A stretch of 64,000 bases of DNA from Phytopseudomonas daroniae (GTDB lineage: Bacteria > Pseudomonadota > Gammaproteobacteria > Pseudomonadales > Pseudomonadaceae), in the NCBI RefSeq assembly GCF_004327285.1, contig NZ_QJUI01000005.1:62001-126000 (forward strand). Reading direction: 5' to 3'. Within the stretch, counting starts at the first letter, position 1. Every line of letters begins with the position of its first letter. The notes under the pieces are model-generated. The model ran no database searches, had not been told where the DNA came from, and saw only the letters and a list, made by a program, of their open reading frames with translations. This document shows positions 26,709 to 35,898 of this stretch, one piece after another. The translations under genes and the position numbers were made by a program.

Positions 26709-28732
26709 GCCGACGCCGGTTGAGCGCGACGGCGTGCACGCCAGACATGTTGGGCGATCAGCAAGATGCCCAACGCGTAACCGATCTCGTCACTGATCGG
26801 CAACGCCAGGATCAACGCGACACCAGCGGCGAAAGCCCAGATACGCTCCCACCAGGCCATGCGCATATTCAGATAGCCGACCACGGCCATCCCCCACAAC
26901 CCGACCGCAAACACTGTCTTGACGAACATGTACAGCGTTGCCCCCCAGCTATCGCCCTGCATCATCAGCGCCGGGTCGTACACCGCCATGAAGGGCACGA
27001 CGAAACCGGCGGCGGCGATGCGCACTGCCCACAGGCTGATCTTGAAGCCGTTTTCCTTGGCGATCGGTGCCGCCGCGAAACAGGCCAGCGCCACAGGCGG
27101 CGTCAGGTCGGCCATCAGGCCGAAATAGAATACGAACATGTGCGAAACGATCAGCGGCACGCCCAGATCCAGCAGCGCCGGCGCGGCGATGGCGCTGGTG
27201 ATGATGTAGTTGGGAATGGTCGGGATACCCATACCGAGGATCAGGCAGGTGACCATGGTCAGCACCAGCGACAGAAACAGGTTGTTCTGGCCGACCGCAA
27301 GGATGTAACCGGCAAAGGTGGTGGCGATACCGGTCAGCGACACCACGCCGATGATCACACCAACCAGAGCACAGGCGATCCCCACAGGAATCGCATGTCG
27401 AGCACCTTCCACCAGTGCATGTAAACACGCCTGCAGCGTTTCACGGCCGCCCTTGATGAACCAGCATGCCAGTACCAACGCGCCGATCACCCCGAACACT
27501 ACGCCGATGCCCAACTGGAAGAAACCAGCGCAGAGAATCCCCAACGCAATCCAGAAGACCATGCGCATCACTTTGGACGACACCTTGAGGATGATCGCCG
27601 AGCCAAGGATCACGATAGCTGTGAGCGCGAGGCCGACAGTGCCCGAGAACATTGGCGTACGCCCGGAGAACAGCAGGTATACCAAGACCAGTAGCGGTAT
27701 CAGCAGGAACCAGCGTTGCTTGACCGCGGCCCAGGCGCTGGGACACTGATCTTTCGGCAGTCCGCGCAAGTTGGCGCTCTTGGCTTCCAGATGCACCATC
27801 CAGAAAACCGCGCCGAAATACAACATCGCAGGGATCAGCGCAGCCTTGGCGACTTCCACGTAAGGTACGTTGATGGTTTCGGCCATGATGAAGGCCACAG
27901 CCCCCATCACTGGCGGCATGATCTGGCTACCCATGCTCGCCGTGGCCTCTACAGCGCCCGCGAATGCCGGCCGGTAACCGAAGCGCTTCATCAGCGGGAT
28001 GGTGAACTGCCCGGTGGTGACCACGTTGGCCACGCCAGAACCGGTGATGGTGCCCATCAGTGCCGACGAAACGACCGAGACCTTGGCCGGACCACCGAGC
28101 TTGTGACCGAACAAACCCATGGCGAAGTCGGTGAACAGTTTGATCATCCCCGCTTGTTCGAGGAATGCACCGAACAGAATGAACAGAAAGATGTAGGTCG
28201 CCGATACATAGGTAGGCGTACCGTAGAATCCTTCGGTGCCGAACGACAGCTGGTTGATGATCTGATCGAAGCCATAGCCCCGGTGTGCCAGATCGCCCGG
28301 CAGGTATTCGCCGAATAGGCCGTAGAGCAGGAACAGCCCGCAGATCAGCGGTAAAGCGATGCCCATCACCCGCCGGGCCGCCTCGAAGATCAACACCGTC
28401 AGCGCAATGCCCACCACCATATCAGCCGTGCTCAGATCACCGGAGCGCTGAATCAGGTCAGCTTCGAAATACCACTGATAGGCGAATGTGGCCATCCCGG
28501 CAAGACCCAGCAGCCAGGCCAGCGGTTGCCAGGGGCGACCGTTGCCACGTGAGGGATAGCAGAGAAATACCATCAGCAGCAGAAAGCCGATGTGACCGGC
28601 GCGCAGCACCTGACTGGACACCGGATGGAAGGCCGCCGTGATGATCTGGTAAGTGGAGAACAGCAAGGCGGTGTAGAACAACGCCTTCGGCCATTCGCTC
28701 GGGCTGGCGCTCAGCCCCTGATGTTCACTCAT
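26705..28732 (-). CDS. TRAP transporter fused permease (TAXI type)
   Basis: This 675-residue inner-membrane protein fuses the DctQ-like and DctM-like parts found separately in other TRAP systems. The first 200 or so residues hold the small-subunit helices. The DctM-like part begins near FGAFLEQAGMIKLFTDFAMG and includes GTITGSGVANVVTTGQFTIP and MGSQIMPPVMGAVAF. The second half contains the conserved MGIPTIPNYIITSAIAAPAL. ATG 28732 was preferred to one nine codons upstream because AAGGTGTG lies suitably before it. The TAXI binding protein gene precedes it by 140 bp on the same strand. Imported solutes in this class include glutamate and dicarboxylates, but the substrate here is unknown. Confidence 0.9.
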   Translation of the reverse strand: MSEHQGLSASPSEWPKALFYTALLFSTYQIITAAFHPVSSQVLRAGHIGFLLLMVFLCYPSRGNGRPWQPLAWLLGLAGMATFAYQWYFEADLIQRSGDLSTADMVVGIALTVLIFEAARRVMGIALPLICGLFLLYGLFGEYLPGDLAHRGYGFDQIINQLSFGTEGFYGTPTYVSATYIFLFILFGAFLEQAGMIKLFTDFAMGLFGHKLGGPAKVSVVSSALMGTITGSGVANVVTTGQFTIPLMKRFGYRPAFAGAVEATASMGSQIMPPVMGAVAFIMAETINVPYVEVAKAALIPAMLYFGAVFWMVHLEAKSANLRGLPKDQCPSAWAAVKQRWFLLIPLLVLVYLLFSGRTPMFSGTVGLALTAIVILGSAIILKVSSKVMRMVFWIALGILCAGFFQLGIGVVFGVIGALVLACWFIKGGRETLQACLHALVEGARHAIPVGIACALVGVIIGVVSLTGIATTFAGYILAVGQNNLFLSLVLTMVTCLILGMGIPTIPNYIITSAIAAPALLDLGVPLIVSHMFVFYFGLMADLTPPVALACFAAAPIAKENGFKISLWAVRIAAAGFVVPFMAVYDPALMMQGDSWGATLYMFVKTVFAVGLWGMAVVGYLNMRMAWWERIWAFAAGVALILALPISDEIGYALGILLIAQHVWRARRRAQPASA

Positions 28733-28872
28733 GCTGGTCACACCTTCACTGACGCCCAAAGGGCGGAGAATCGGACTGCGAGTGGAGACGTGCCATCCGT
28801 CGATGACAGATACCCACTCGGCGAATCGACAAACGCGCCAGGCTGGCTATCGAGCGAGCCTGGCGACAGCGA

Positions 28873-29829
28873 CTACTTGAGTACGCCGGCTTCCTTGTAG
28901 AAACGCTCGGCACCCGGATGCAGGGGGATCGGCAGACCTTCGGTAGCGGTTTCCAACTTGATGTCGTTGGCCGCCGAGTGCGAATTGACCAGGCGTGGCA
29001 GGTTATCGAACATCAGTTTGGTCATCTGGTAGGCGATCTCTTCGTCGACCCCCTCATGGCTGACCAGAATGTTAATGATCGCCGCGGTCGGTACATCCTG
29101 ATCCTGGCCGTCGTAGGTACCGGCCGGAATGACGCGCGCCTGGTAGGCACTGCTGCCGATCTTGGCCACCACGTCTTCCGGAATGGCCACGAAGTTGATC
29201 GGCACCATCGACGCCAGGTCACGGATAGCGGCCATACCCAGACCAGAGGACTGCAGCGTGGCATCCAGTTGGCGGTTTTTGATCAGCTCGACCGACTCGG
29301 CGTATGGCATGAACTCGACCCGACCCATGTCCTTGTAGCTCAGGCCGGCAGCCTTGAAGATCGCCCGGGCATTGAGTTCGGTACCGGACTTCGGCGCGCC
29401 GACCGAGATGCGCTTGCCCTTGAGGTCTTCCAGGGTCTTGATCCCGGACTCCTTGCTGGCAACGATCTGGATGTAGTTCGGGTAGGTGGCGGCGATGGCG
29501 CGAATCTTGGTCAGCGGCGCCTTGAAGCCGGCATCCTCGACACCCTTCCAGGCATCGTCCACCGAATCGCCGAGGGAGAAGGCCAGCTCACCGCGGCCGC
29601 TTTGCAGCAGATTGAGGTTTTCCACCGAGGCCTTGGTCGCCTGCACGGACGTCTTGGCGCCATCGATACCATTGCCGTAAATCTGCGACAGGGCCACGCC
29701 AATCGGGTAGTAAACCCCACTGGTACCGCCGGTGAGCACGTTGATGAAGGTGGGCGCAGCGAGCACCGCGGTGCTGGCAGTGAGAGCCGCTGCGGCGGCG
29801 AAGAGGCTGAAGCGCTTGGTCAGTCGCAT
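28873..29829 (-). CDS. TAXI-family TRAP transporter solute-binding protein
   Basis: This 318-residue periplasmic protein has a Sec signal peptide (SLFAAAAALTASTAVLAAPT) and the TAXI family start FINVLTGGTSGVYYPIGVAL. Later family stretches are SGRGELAFSLGDSVDDAW and GAPKSGTELNARAIFKAAGL. It delivers the solute to the fused permease encoded downstream. The ATG at 29829 follows GGAGAAAC. About 160 bp upstream is a minus-strand sigma-54 type promoter (29987-30003) and beyond it a strong dyad, so the gene is probably controlled by an enhancer-binding protein such as the DctD encoded next door. Confidence 0.9.
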   Translation of the reverse strand: MRLTKRFSLFAAAAALTASTAVLAAPTFINVLTGGTSGVYYPIGVALSQIYGNGIDGAKTSVQATKASVENLNLLQSGRGELAFSLGDSVDDAWKGVEDAGFKAPLTKIRAIAATYPNYIQIVASKESGIKTLEDLKGKRISVGAPKSGTELNARAIFKAAGLSYKDMGRVEFMPYAESVELIKNRQLDATLQSSGLGMAAIRDLASMVPINFVAIPEDVVAKIGSSAYQARVIPAGTYDGQDQDVPTAAIINILVSHEGVDEEIAYQMTKLMFDNLPRLVNSHSAANDIKLETATEGLPIPLHPGAERFYKEAGVLK

Positions 29830-29986
29830 GGTGTTTCTCCGTGATTATTCTTGTCAGAGAGCCGGTTCGGGATCGGTGACCAGAGAAAACGGAGAACGAC
29901 AAACAGAGAGAGAAAAATACTCTGCAGATGACGACCTGTTGTCTTTCTTATGGTCACCGACTCAGATGCCGGTTGCCCAAGAGCCA

Positions 29987-30003
29987 TTGCAGGTGTCATG
30001 CCA
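29987..30003 (-). promoter_or_regulatory. Sigma-54 (-24/-12) promoter of the TAXI-TRAP operon
   Basis: On the minus strand TGGCATGACACCTGCAA matches the RpoN consensus. The GG and GC pairs are ten bases apart, and only one core base (C for T before GC) deviates. Transcription would start near 29975, leaving a leader of about 145 bases. Confidence 0.6.
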
Positions 30004-30068
30004 GTAGCGAAGAGCCGCATGCTAGAGCGGCCCAAGGATTTCAGCGGAAAGGAAACCAGCAAAATCCC

Positions 30069-30093
30069 GCCGGTTGCCGGATAGGTAACCGGC
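30069..30093. promoter_or_regulatory. Inverted repeat upstream of the sigma-54 promoter, candidate enhancer site
   Basis: GCCGGTTGCC and GGTAACCGGC match at nine of ten pairs across a 5-base spacer. The dyad is centred about 105 bp upstream of the predicted start of the TAXI transcript, the usual distance for NtrC-family activator sites. The DctD-type activator gene ends 360 bp away. Confidence 0.5.
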
Positions 30094-30236
30094 AAGATTC
30101 CGCTCAGAAAGGCCGCAGGTTTTGCGTATCTGCCAGCGGCAAGCCGAAGACTCACGGGCGCATATGAGCGGACTGTTTTAAGGTGGAAATGGACGGTCGA
30201 TGATCCGCATTAAACGAAGGATCAGGCCTTCGGCCC

Positions 30237-30382
30237 CGGATTACGCCTGCGGCTAATCCAGGCTACATTTTTCATGACGAAGGGTGGACGACGCTTCGCC
30301 TGCGCGGCCCGATCCATCCACCGCTTTGCAATCGCAATGGTGGATGAAAAGAGCGTCAGCTACGCGCCCCGATCCACCCTAC
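30237..30382. repeat. GTAGG-family palindromic repeats, copy D
   Basis: A GGATTACGCCTGCGGCTAATCC hairpin (30237-30258, quoted in part) ending in CTAC is followed by a full unit, 30281-30382, from AGGGTGG to ATCCACCCTAC. It fills most of the 624-bp gap between the TAXI binding protein and dctD that is not taken by the promoter. Confidence 0.7.
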
Positions 30383-30453
30383 GGGGTGAGCGTCCGCTTA
30401 CGCCTTGTCCCGGTCATCAACATCGCAATGGCGAACAGGCCCTCAGGCGAGAT

Positions 30454-31797
30454 TCAATCCTCGTCGCTGCTACCCGCCGGCCGATAGGTACTGCGCTGCA
30501 GGCCGTGGCGATGCATCTTTTCATTGAGGGTACGGCGCGGTACCTGTAGTAGCTCCATGGTCTGCAGGATGCTGCCGCGACAGCGCAGCAAGGCGTTGTG
30601 CAGGCACTGCGCCTCGAAGGCTTCCATCTGTCCGGCGAGAGACTGGCTGCCCTCTTCCTGCGTCGCGCCGCTCAGGCCCAGGGCATGGCGCTCGGCGGCG
30701 TTGATCAGCTCGCGTACGTTACCCGGCCACTCATGGCCGAGCAGGCCGGCCAGCTCGGCTGGCGTGAGGGGTTCGAAACTGCGGCCATGGCGCTGCGCGG
30801 CCTCCTCGGCGAAGTGTTCGAACAGCAGCGAGATATCCTCGCGGCGCTCACGCAGCGCGGGAATCTGCAAAGTGGCGACATTCAGCCGATAGAGCAGGTC
30901 TTCCCGGAAACGCCCGGCACGCACCTCGTCGAGCAAGTCCGGCTTCACCGCGCTGATCACCCGCAGGTCGACGCGGATGCTGCGGTTGGAGCCCAAGCGC
31001 TCCAGGGTCTTTTCCTGCAGCACACGCAGCAGCTTGACCTGCTGGGCCAGCGGCAGGCTTTCCACTTCGTCGAGAAACAGGGTGCCGCCGTCGGCATGCT
31101 CGATACGGCCGATACGCTTGCTCTGGGCGCCAGTGAAGGCGCCGCTTTCATGGCCGAACAGTTCGCTCTCGAACAGGTGCTCGGGAATCGCTGCGCAGTT
31201 GAGGGCCACGAACGGCTTGTCGGCGCGCTCGCTGAAATCGTGCAGGCAGCGCGCCACGCGCTCCTTGCCGGAACCGGTCTCGCCGCGAATCAGCACGTTC
31301 ACCGAAGTGCCGGCTAGGTCGAGAATCTGCCGGCGCAAACGCACCATGGATCGCGACACACCAAGCAATTGCGCGGCGATGCCGTCCTTGAGGGCGAATT
31401 GCTGACGCAGGGCGCGGTTCTCGCAGACCAGGCGGCGTTTTTCCAGGGCACGGCGTACGGTGTCGAGCAGGCGATCCGGGGTGAAGGGTTTTTCGATGAA
31501 GTCGTAGGCGCCCTGCTTGAGCGCCTGTACGGCCATCGGCACATCGCCGTGCCCGGTGATCATGATCACCGGCAGATCGCGGTCGAGTTCGACCACCCTG
31601 CTCAGCAGTTGCAAACCATCGGTGCCAGGCATGCGCACATCGCTGATCAGCACGCCGGGAAAGTCGACGTCGACCAGCGCCAGCGCCTGGGCGGCATTGG
31701 CACAGGCGTGCACGCTGAAGCCGGACAGTTCCAGCCATTGCTGCGCCGCCTCGCGGATCGCTGCTTCATCATCGACGACGATTACCTGACCGCCCAT
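30454..31797 (-). CDS. dctD: Sigma-54-dependent response regulator (DctD-like)
   Basis: This 447-residue NtrC-family activator has three parts. The receiver domain carries phospho-acceptor Asp53 (ISDVRMPG). The AAA+ domain has Walker A GETGSGKE at 172-179, the sigma-54 contact loop GAFTGA at 219-224 and Walker B FLDEVES near 241. The C-terminal Fis-type helix-turn-helix ends with SILQTMELLQVPRRTLNEKM. The start at 31797 follows a perfect AGGAGGTGAT. It lies 75 bp after the sensor gene. Its targets are inferred to include the adjacent TAXI-TRAP operon and perhaps dctPQM at 10.5 kb, both with RpoN-type promoters. Confidence 0.9.
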   Translation of the reverse strand: MGGQVIVVDDEAAIREAAQQWLELSGFSVHACANAAQALALVDVDFPGVLISDVRMPGTDGLQLLSRVVELDRDLPVIMITGHGDVPMAVQALKQGAYDFIEKPFTPDRLLDTVRRALEKRRLVCENRALRQQFALKDGIAAQLLGVSRSMVRLRRQILDLAGTSVNVLIRGETGSGKERVARCLHDFSERADKPFVALNCAAIPEHLFESELFGHESGAFTGAQSKRIGRIEHADGGTLFLDEVESLPLAQQVKLLRVLQEKTLERLGSNRSIRVDLRVISAVKPDLLDEVRAGRFREDLLYRLNVATLQIPALRERREDISLLFEHFAEEAAQRHGRSFEPLTPAELAGLLGHEWPGNVRELINAAERHALGLSGATQEEGSQSLAGQMEAFEAQCLHNALLRCRGSILQTMELLQVPRRTLNEKMHRHGLQRSTYRPAGSSDED

Positions 31798-31872
31798 ATC
31801 ACCTCCTGATTCGAACGCGCAGTGTACCGCCAGGCCCTTGGCGCGATGGCACAAAGTTGGCGAACCTCCTCA

Positions 31873-33621
31873 TCATCCGGCACGCTGCAGGCGCAAGGTG
31901 AATACCGCGCCCGCGCGACCATTGCACACCTCCAGGTTGCCGCCCAGATCGCGCACGATGCCGTAGGAAATCGCCAGCCCCAGCCCCAGGCCTTCGCCCA
32001 CCGGTTTGGTGGTGAAGAACGGCTCGAACACGCTACCCAGATGCTCCTCGAGAATACCACCGCCACTGTCGCTGACCTGCAGCAGACAGCTGTCGCCCTG
32101 CAGCTCGATGACCACACCGAGCACCCGTTGGGGGCTGTCGAGCATGGCATCCAGGGCATTGTTGAGCAGGTTGAGAATCACCTGTTCCAGGCGAATGGCA
32201 TCGCCGTAGACCCGCGCTTCGCTGCGGATTTCGCGGCGCAGCTCGACCTGTTCGCTGCGCAGCCGCGGCGCCAGCAGCAACAGCGCCTGCTCCAGCACGT
32301 CGCTGAGCAGCAGGCGCTCGTTGAGTCCGGCCGGGCTTTTGCGAGCGAAGCTCTTCAAGTGGCTGGTCAGGCTGGCCATGCGCTGCAACAGGCCGTCGAT
32401 GCGGATCAGGCCTTCGCGCACCTCGCGTTCGCGACCGTTGTCGAGCAGCAGCCCGAGGCTGCCGAGGTGCATCTGGATGGCCGTCAGCGGTTGATTGATT
32501 TCATGGGCCATGGCTGCCGACATCTGCCCCAGTGCCGCCATCTTCGCCGCATGCACCAGCCCCTCCTGTGCCTCGCGCAGTTCGGCGGTGCGCAGTGTCA
32601 CCTCGCGTTCGAGGTTCTCGCGGATGCTCGCCTGCAGCCGCTGGTTCTTGCGGCGTTGCAGCAGGAACAGCACCAGGAACACCAGGGTCAGCCATACGCC
32701 AGCTGCGGCCAGGCGATAGCTGCGCGCCGTGTCGCCCAGGCTGTTTTCCTCGATCAGCAGGTGCAACGTCCAGGCCTCGCTGGCCAGTTCCTGGCGCTGC
32801 CACAGGTAACTGTGCCGGCCATCGGGGCCGTCAATGATCATCCAGTCGGCATTCCCTTCGAAATAGCGCCCCGGCTCCTTGGCTAACAACTCAAGAGGGC
32901 GTTCGGCATACTTGCGCACCTCCACGAGCTCGGCTTGATCGAGCTCGTCCAGCTCCTCCAGGGCACGAAAACGCCAGGCCGGTCGGCTGCTGAGAATTAC
33001 CACGCCGTAACTGTCGGCCACCAGTAGCACGCCGGGTTGGCCGACCCATTCACGCTGCAGCTCCTCCAGCTCGAGCTTGACCACCAGCACGCCAGTCACC
33101 GCGCCGTTATCGTCGTACACCGCATGTGACAGGAAGTAGCCCGGCACGCCGGTGGTCACCCCGACCGCGAAATAGCGACCCGAAGTACGGTGCAGAGCGT
33201 CCTGAAAATAGGGGCGGAAACCGTAGTTGCTACCAACGAAACTGCTCCACTCGTTCCAGTTGCTGGCCGCCAGGGTCAGGCCCTGACGGTCGATCAGGTA
33301 CAGCACGCTGGCGCCGGCGGCGGCGTTGAGCAGTTCGAGGCGACGATTGAGTTTGTCGCGCAACTGCGGATCGTTCGGCGCCTGCAGCAGCGCCTGGATG
33401 TCGCTGTCCATGGACAGCAGTTGCGGTACCGAGCGAAAGCGGTCGACCAGCGTCTGGATCGATTGCGCATAAAGCTGCAACTGCCCGTGGGCCTCGCTGC
33501 TGCGATCCTCCCAGGCCCGTTGCTCGGCATAACGGCTGGCCAGCCACAAGCTGACGGCCAGGCCGAAGATGACCGAGAACACGATGGCGACGATGCGATA
33601 ACGCAGAAACAGGGCGGTCAT
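31873..33621 (-). CDS. dctB: Sensor histidine kinase (DctB-like)
   Basis: This 582-residue membrane kinase has a first helix at residues 9-29, a periplasmic double-Cache type sensor region to about 300 (with NYGFRPYFQDAL and GRYFAVGVTTGVPGYFLSHA, typical of DctB), and a second helix at 305-322. A short coiled linker precedes the phospho-acceptor His373 (AMAHEINQPLTAIQ). The C-terminal ATPase domain shows the N box (NLLNNALDAM) and glycine boxes (SDSGGGI, GEGLGLGLAIS). It should sense a carboxylate outside the membrane and phosphorylate the DctD encoded downstream. Confidence 0.9.
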   Translation of the reverse strand: MTALFLRYRIVAIVFSVIFGLAVSLWLASRYAEQRAWEDRSSEAHGQLQLYAQSIQTLVDRFRSVPQLLSMDSDIQALLQAPNDPQLRDKLNRRLELLNAAAGASVLYLIDRQGLTLAASNWNEWSSFVGSNYGFRPYFQDALHRTSGRYFAVGVTTGVPGYFLSHAVYDDNGAVTGVLVVKLELEELQREWVGQPGVLLVADSYGVVILSSRPAWRFRALEELDELDQAELVEVRKYAERPLELLAKEPGRYFEGNADWMIIDGPDGRHSYLWQRQELASEAWTLHLLIEENSLGDTARSYRLAAAGVWLTLVFLVLFLLQRRKNQRLQASIRENLEREVTLRTAELREAQEGLVHAAKMAALGQMSAAMAHEINQPLTAIQMHLGSLGLLLDNGREREVREGLIRIDGLLQRMASLTSHLKSFARKSPAGLNERLLLSDVLEQALLLLAPRLRSEQVELRREIRSEARVYGDAIRLEQVILNLLNNALDAMLDSPQRVLGVVIELQGDSCLLQVSDSGGGILEEHLGSVFEPFFTTKPVGEGLGLGLAISYGIVRDLGGNLEVCNGRAGAVFTLRLQRAG

Positions 33622-33865
33622 GCACGACTCGAATTTTTATGATGCCGGCATGTTAGCCCGAAATGCATGCGGGTCGTGTGCGGGATCGCCAGGGGATAGG
33701 CGACCGTTCAAGGGAGCTGGCTCTGGGTGCGGATGATATGCCCACCACCTTCCCACCCCAGGTGGCCAAGGCCATGGCCCTTGGCGCAAAAGAAAGCGGC
33801 CAGCTGCAAACACACCGGGCAGCGCGCTTTTGCTGGCCACCTGTGGCTTGCAACTGGCCGCTGCG
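33622..33865. other. Region between cfaB and dctB
   Basis: No gene is seen in these 244 bp. A hairpin around 33764-33785 (GCCAAGG/CCTTGGC around CCATGG) may serve as the 3' end of the cfa transcript. The rest should hold the dctB promoter. Confidence 0.35.
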
Positions 33866-35050
33866 CTAGCGGTAAATATCCGCGCGCGTCCAGGGCAGAT
33901 CGTGGCTGCCGTCGGCCTGGGGTTTGAGCGCGAGTATCTGGTGCAGGCTCATCCAGCCACGGGCGAAGCCATAAGCGCAGCCCGCCAGGTACAGACGCCA
34001 GATACGCACCGCCCGCTCCGGTACCAGCTGCGCCGCGTCTTGCAGACGTGCTTCCAGGCGCGCACTCCAGTGTTCCAGAGTACGGGCGTAATGCAGGCGC
34101 AGGTTTTCCACATCCATCACCTCCAGGCCAGCGTCAGCGAGGTGGCGGGTGATGGTGGACAGATGTGGTAACTCGCCATGGGGAAACACATAGCGACCGA
34201 TGAACTCACCGGCACCGCGTCCCACCGGGCGGCCATCGCTGTGCTTGGCGGTGATGCCGTGGTTCATCACCAGCCCGCCGGCCTTCACCGCACCGAACAG
34301 GCGCTGGCAGTACAACGGCAGGTTGGCGTGGCCAACGTGCTCGAACATGCCGACACTGACCACCTTGTCGAAGCGGCCGTCCTGGGGCAGGTCACGGTAG
34401 TCCTGCAGTTCCAGGCGCACCCGGTCGTCCAGCCCCTCTTCGTGCACCCGTTGGCGGCCCAGTTGCAACTGGGCCTGGCTGAGGGTGATGCCGTACACCT
34501 CGGCACCGAACTCCCGCGCGGCCAGGCGGGCCAGACCACCCCAGCCACAACCCACGTCCAGCAAGCGCTCACCGGGTTGCAGACGCAACTTGCGACACAG
34601 ATGGCGCAGCTTGGCCAACTGGGCCTGTTCCAGGGTCTGCTCGGGCGACTCGAAATAGGCGCAGGAGTAGACCATCTGCTCATCCAGCCAGAGCGAGTAA
34701 AAGTCGTTGGACAGATCGTAGTGGTAGCTGATGTCGGCGGCATCGCTGGCCTTGTCGTGACGGCTGTAGTGCGCGTCGCTTTCGTCGGCCTCGCCCAACA
34801 GCGCCTGACTGAGTGCATCGCCCAGCGCGATGACCTCGTCGATCGCCCCCTCGATCTCGCAACGCCCCTCGACATAGGCGCTGCCCAGAGCATCGAGACT
34901 GGGCTGGGTCAGTTGCGAGAGCATGCTCGGATCCCTGACCACCAGGGTGACTTGCGGCTGCGGGCCGAGATCGAGCTGATTGCCGTCCCACAGACGGATA
35001 CGCAGCGGCAATTGCAGGTCACGCAGGACGGGCGGCAAATAGGCAAGCAT
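33866..35050 (-). CDS. cfaB: Cyclopropane-fatty-acyl-phospholipid synthase
   Basis: This 394-residue SAM-dependent methyltransferase adds a methylene bridge to unsaturated acyl chains of membrane phospholipids. The SAM-binding motif is LLDVGCGWGGLARLAAREFG near residue 170. Family stretches ISYHYDLSNDFYSLWLDEQM and YSCAYFESPEQTLEQAQ precede it. The C-terminal part includes GEFIGRYVFPHGELPHLSTI. The length matches Pseudomonas Cfa proteins. It is a single gene between dctB and the cobalamin-linked ferredoxin gene. Cfa enzymes are commonly induced in stationary phase, but no regulatory site was identified here. Confidence 0.93.
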   Translation of the reverse strand: MLAYLPPVLRDLQLPLRIRLWDGNQLDLGPQPQVTLVVRDPSMLSQLTQPSLDALGSAYVEGRCEIEGAIDEVIALGDALSQALLGEADESDAHYSRHDKASDAADISYHYDLSNDFYSLWLDEQMVYSCAYFESPEQTLEQAQLAKLRHLCRKLRLQPGERLLDVGCGWGGLARLAAREFGAEVYGITLSQAQLQLGRQRVHEEGLDDRVRLELQDYRDLPQDGRFDKVVSVGMFEHVGHANLPLYCQRLFGAVKAGGLVMNHGITAKHSDGRPVGRGAGEFIGRYVFPHGELPHLSTITRHLADAGLEVMDVENLRLHYARTLEHWSARLEARLQDAAQLVPERAVRIWRLYLAGCAYGFARGWMSLHQILALKPQADGSHDLPWTRADIYR

Positions 35051-35136
35051 CGGATACCTCCACCGTTTTGACGATCAAAACAAGCGTAGACCAGTTGTTC
35101 GCTATTCGAGGCTATCGAAGCGATAGCGTGAAACAA

Positions 35137-35862
35137 TCAGCGCCGTGAGTCCGTCACGTCCCGAATCGACAGCTCGGGTACCGGGCGGCCGTGGATCAGT
35201 TGCTCGTCCACCAGCCGCGCCACGTCCGCCTCGCTGCGGATCCGGTACCAGGCGCCGGGTGGATAGACGCTCAGGGTCGGCCCCTGGTCGCAGGGAAACT
35301 GGCACTGGGTGCGGGTGATATGCACGCCACCGTCACACTCCAGCCGACCGGCCGCCTTGACCCGCTCGCGCAGCGCCTTCCACAACGGCAGGGCTCCGCG
35401 CCGAGTGCAGCGTGGGCCGTTGCAAAGCAACACACGGTATTGGTGGGCGGGGATCTTCGACCAGGCATGGCTGGATGGCAGCGCCGGTACGTCGACGCAG
35501 CCCAGGTGCAGCTCCGGCCGTTCGATCAGTGCACAGGCGGCCGCTGCCGCATCGGCGTCGAGCTGACCGAACAGGCTGGTGACGAAAACCCGTGAAGGAT
35601 CGACCAGGCCGGCCAGTTCGCTGCGCAGCCAGTCGACATGCTGGCTGCTGCTCTGTGCTTCGAGGTCGATCACCAGCAACGTTCCGCTGCCCTCACGCAC
35701 ACGCAGCCAGAGGTCGTCGTGACCCGCCGCGGTATCGACGATTTCCGCCAACGCACCCTGCCCACGCAGCTCAACCAGGCGGGCACGAAACAGCTCGGCG
35801 AACGATCCCTGCAGCAGATCCGGGCCGGCGAACAGCACCTGGGCGTATGGCGTGGTGGTCAT
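35137..35862 (-). CDS. [2Fe-2S] ferredoxin-domain protein of the cob operon
   Basis: This 241-residue protein has two parts. Residues 1-120 resemble a chelatase-like (CbiX-type) alpha/beta domain, though without motifs that I can assign with certainty. Residues 140-215 form a thioredoxin-like [2Fe-2S] domain with four Cys at 147, 152, 187 and 191 (C-x4-C and C-x3-C, as in NuoE-type ferredoxins). It is the third gene after cobL and cobK, with 36 bp between, so a role in cobalt or electron supply for corrin synthesis is likely. The precise function is not known to me. Confidence 0.7.
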   Translation of the reverse strand: MTTTPYAQVLFAGPDLLQGSFAELFRARLVELRGQGALAEIVDTAAGHDDLWLRVREGSGTLLVIDLEAQSSSQHVDWLRSELAGLVDPSRVFVTSLFGQLDADAAAAACALIERPELHLGCVDVPALPSSHAWSKIPAHQYRVLLCNGPRCTRRGALPLWKALRERVKAAGRLECDGGVHITRTQCQFPCDQGPTLSVYPPGAWYRIRSEADVARLVDEQLIHGRPVPELSIRDVTDSRR

Positions 35863-35898
35863 GGGGGCTCCATAAAAGGGCGGCAGTGTAGCAGCCGT

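Noticed and set aside
30274..30549. Short frames containing MVDEK in several intergenic regions
   Set aside because: The same peptide recurs at 52.1, 60.0 and 62.6 kb because it is the translation of the GTAGG repeat unit, not of a gene.
28873..31797. DctB/DctD paired with a classic dctPQM in place
   Set aside because: The neighbouring transporter is of the TAXI type with a fused permease. The dctPQM-like set is 20 kb away and its binding protein looks keto-acid specific.
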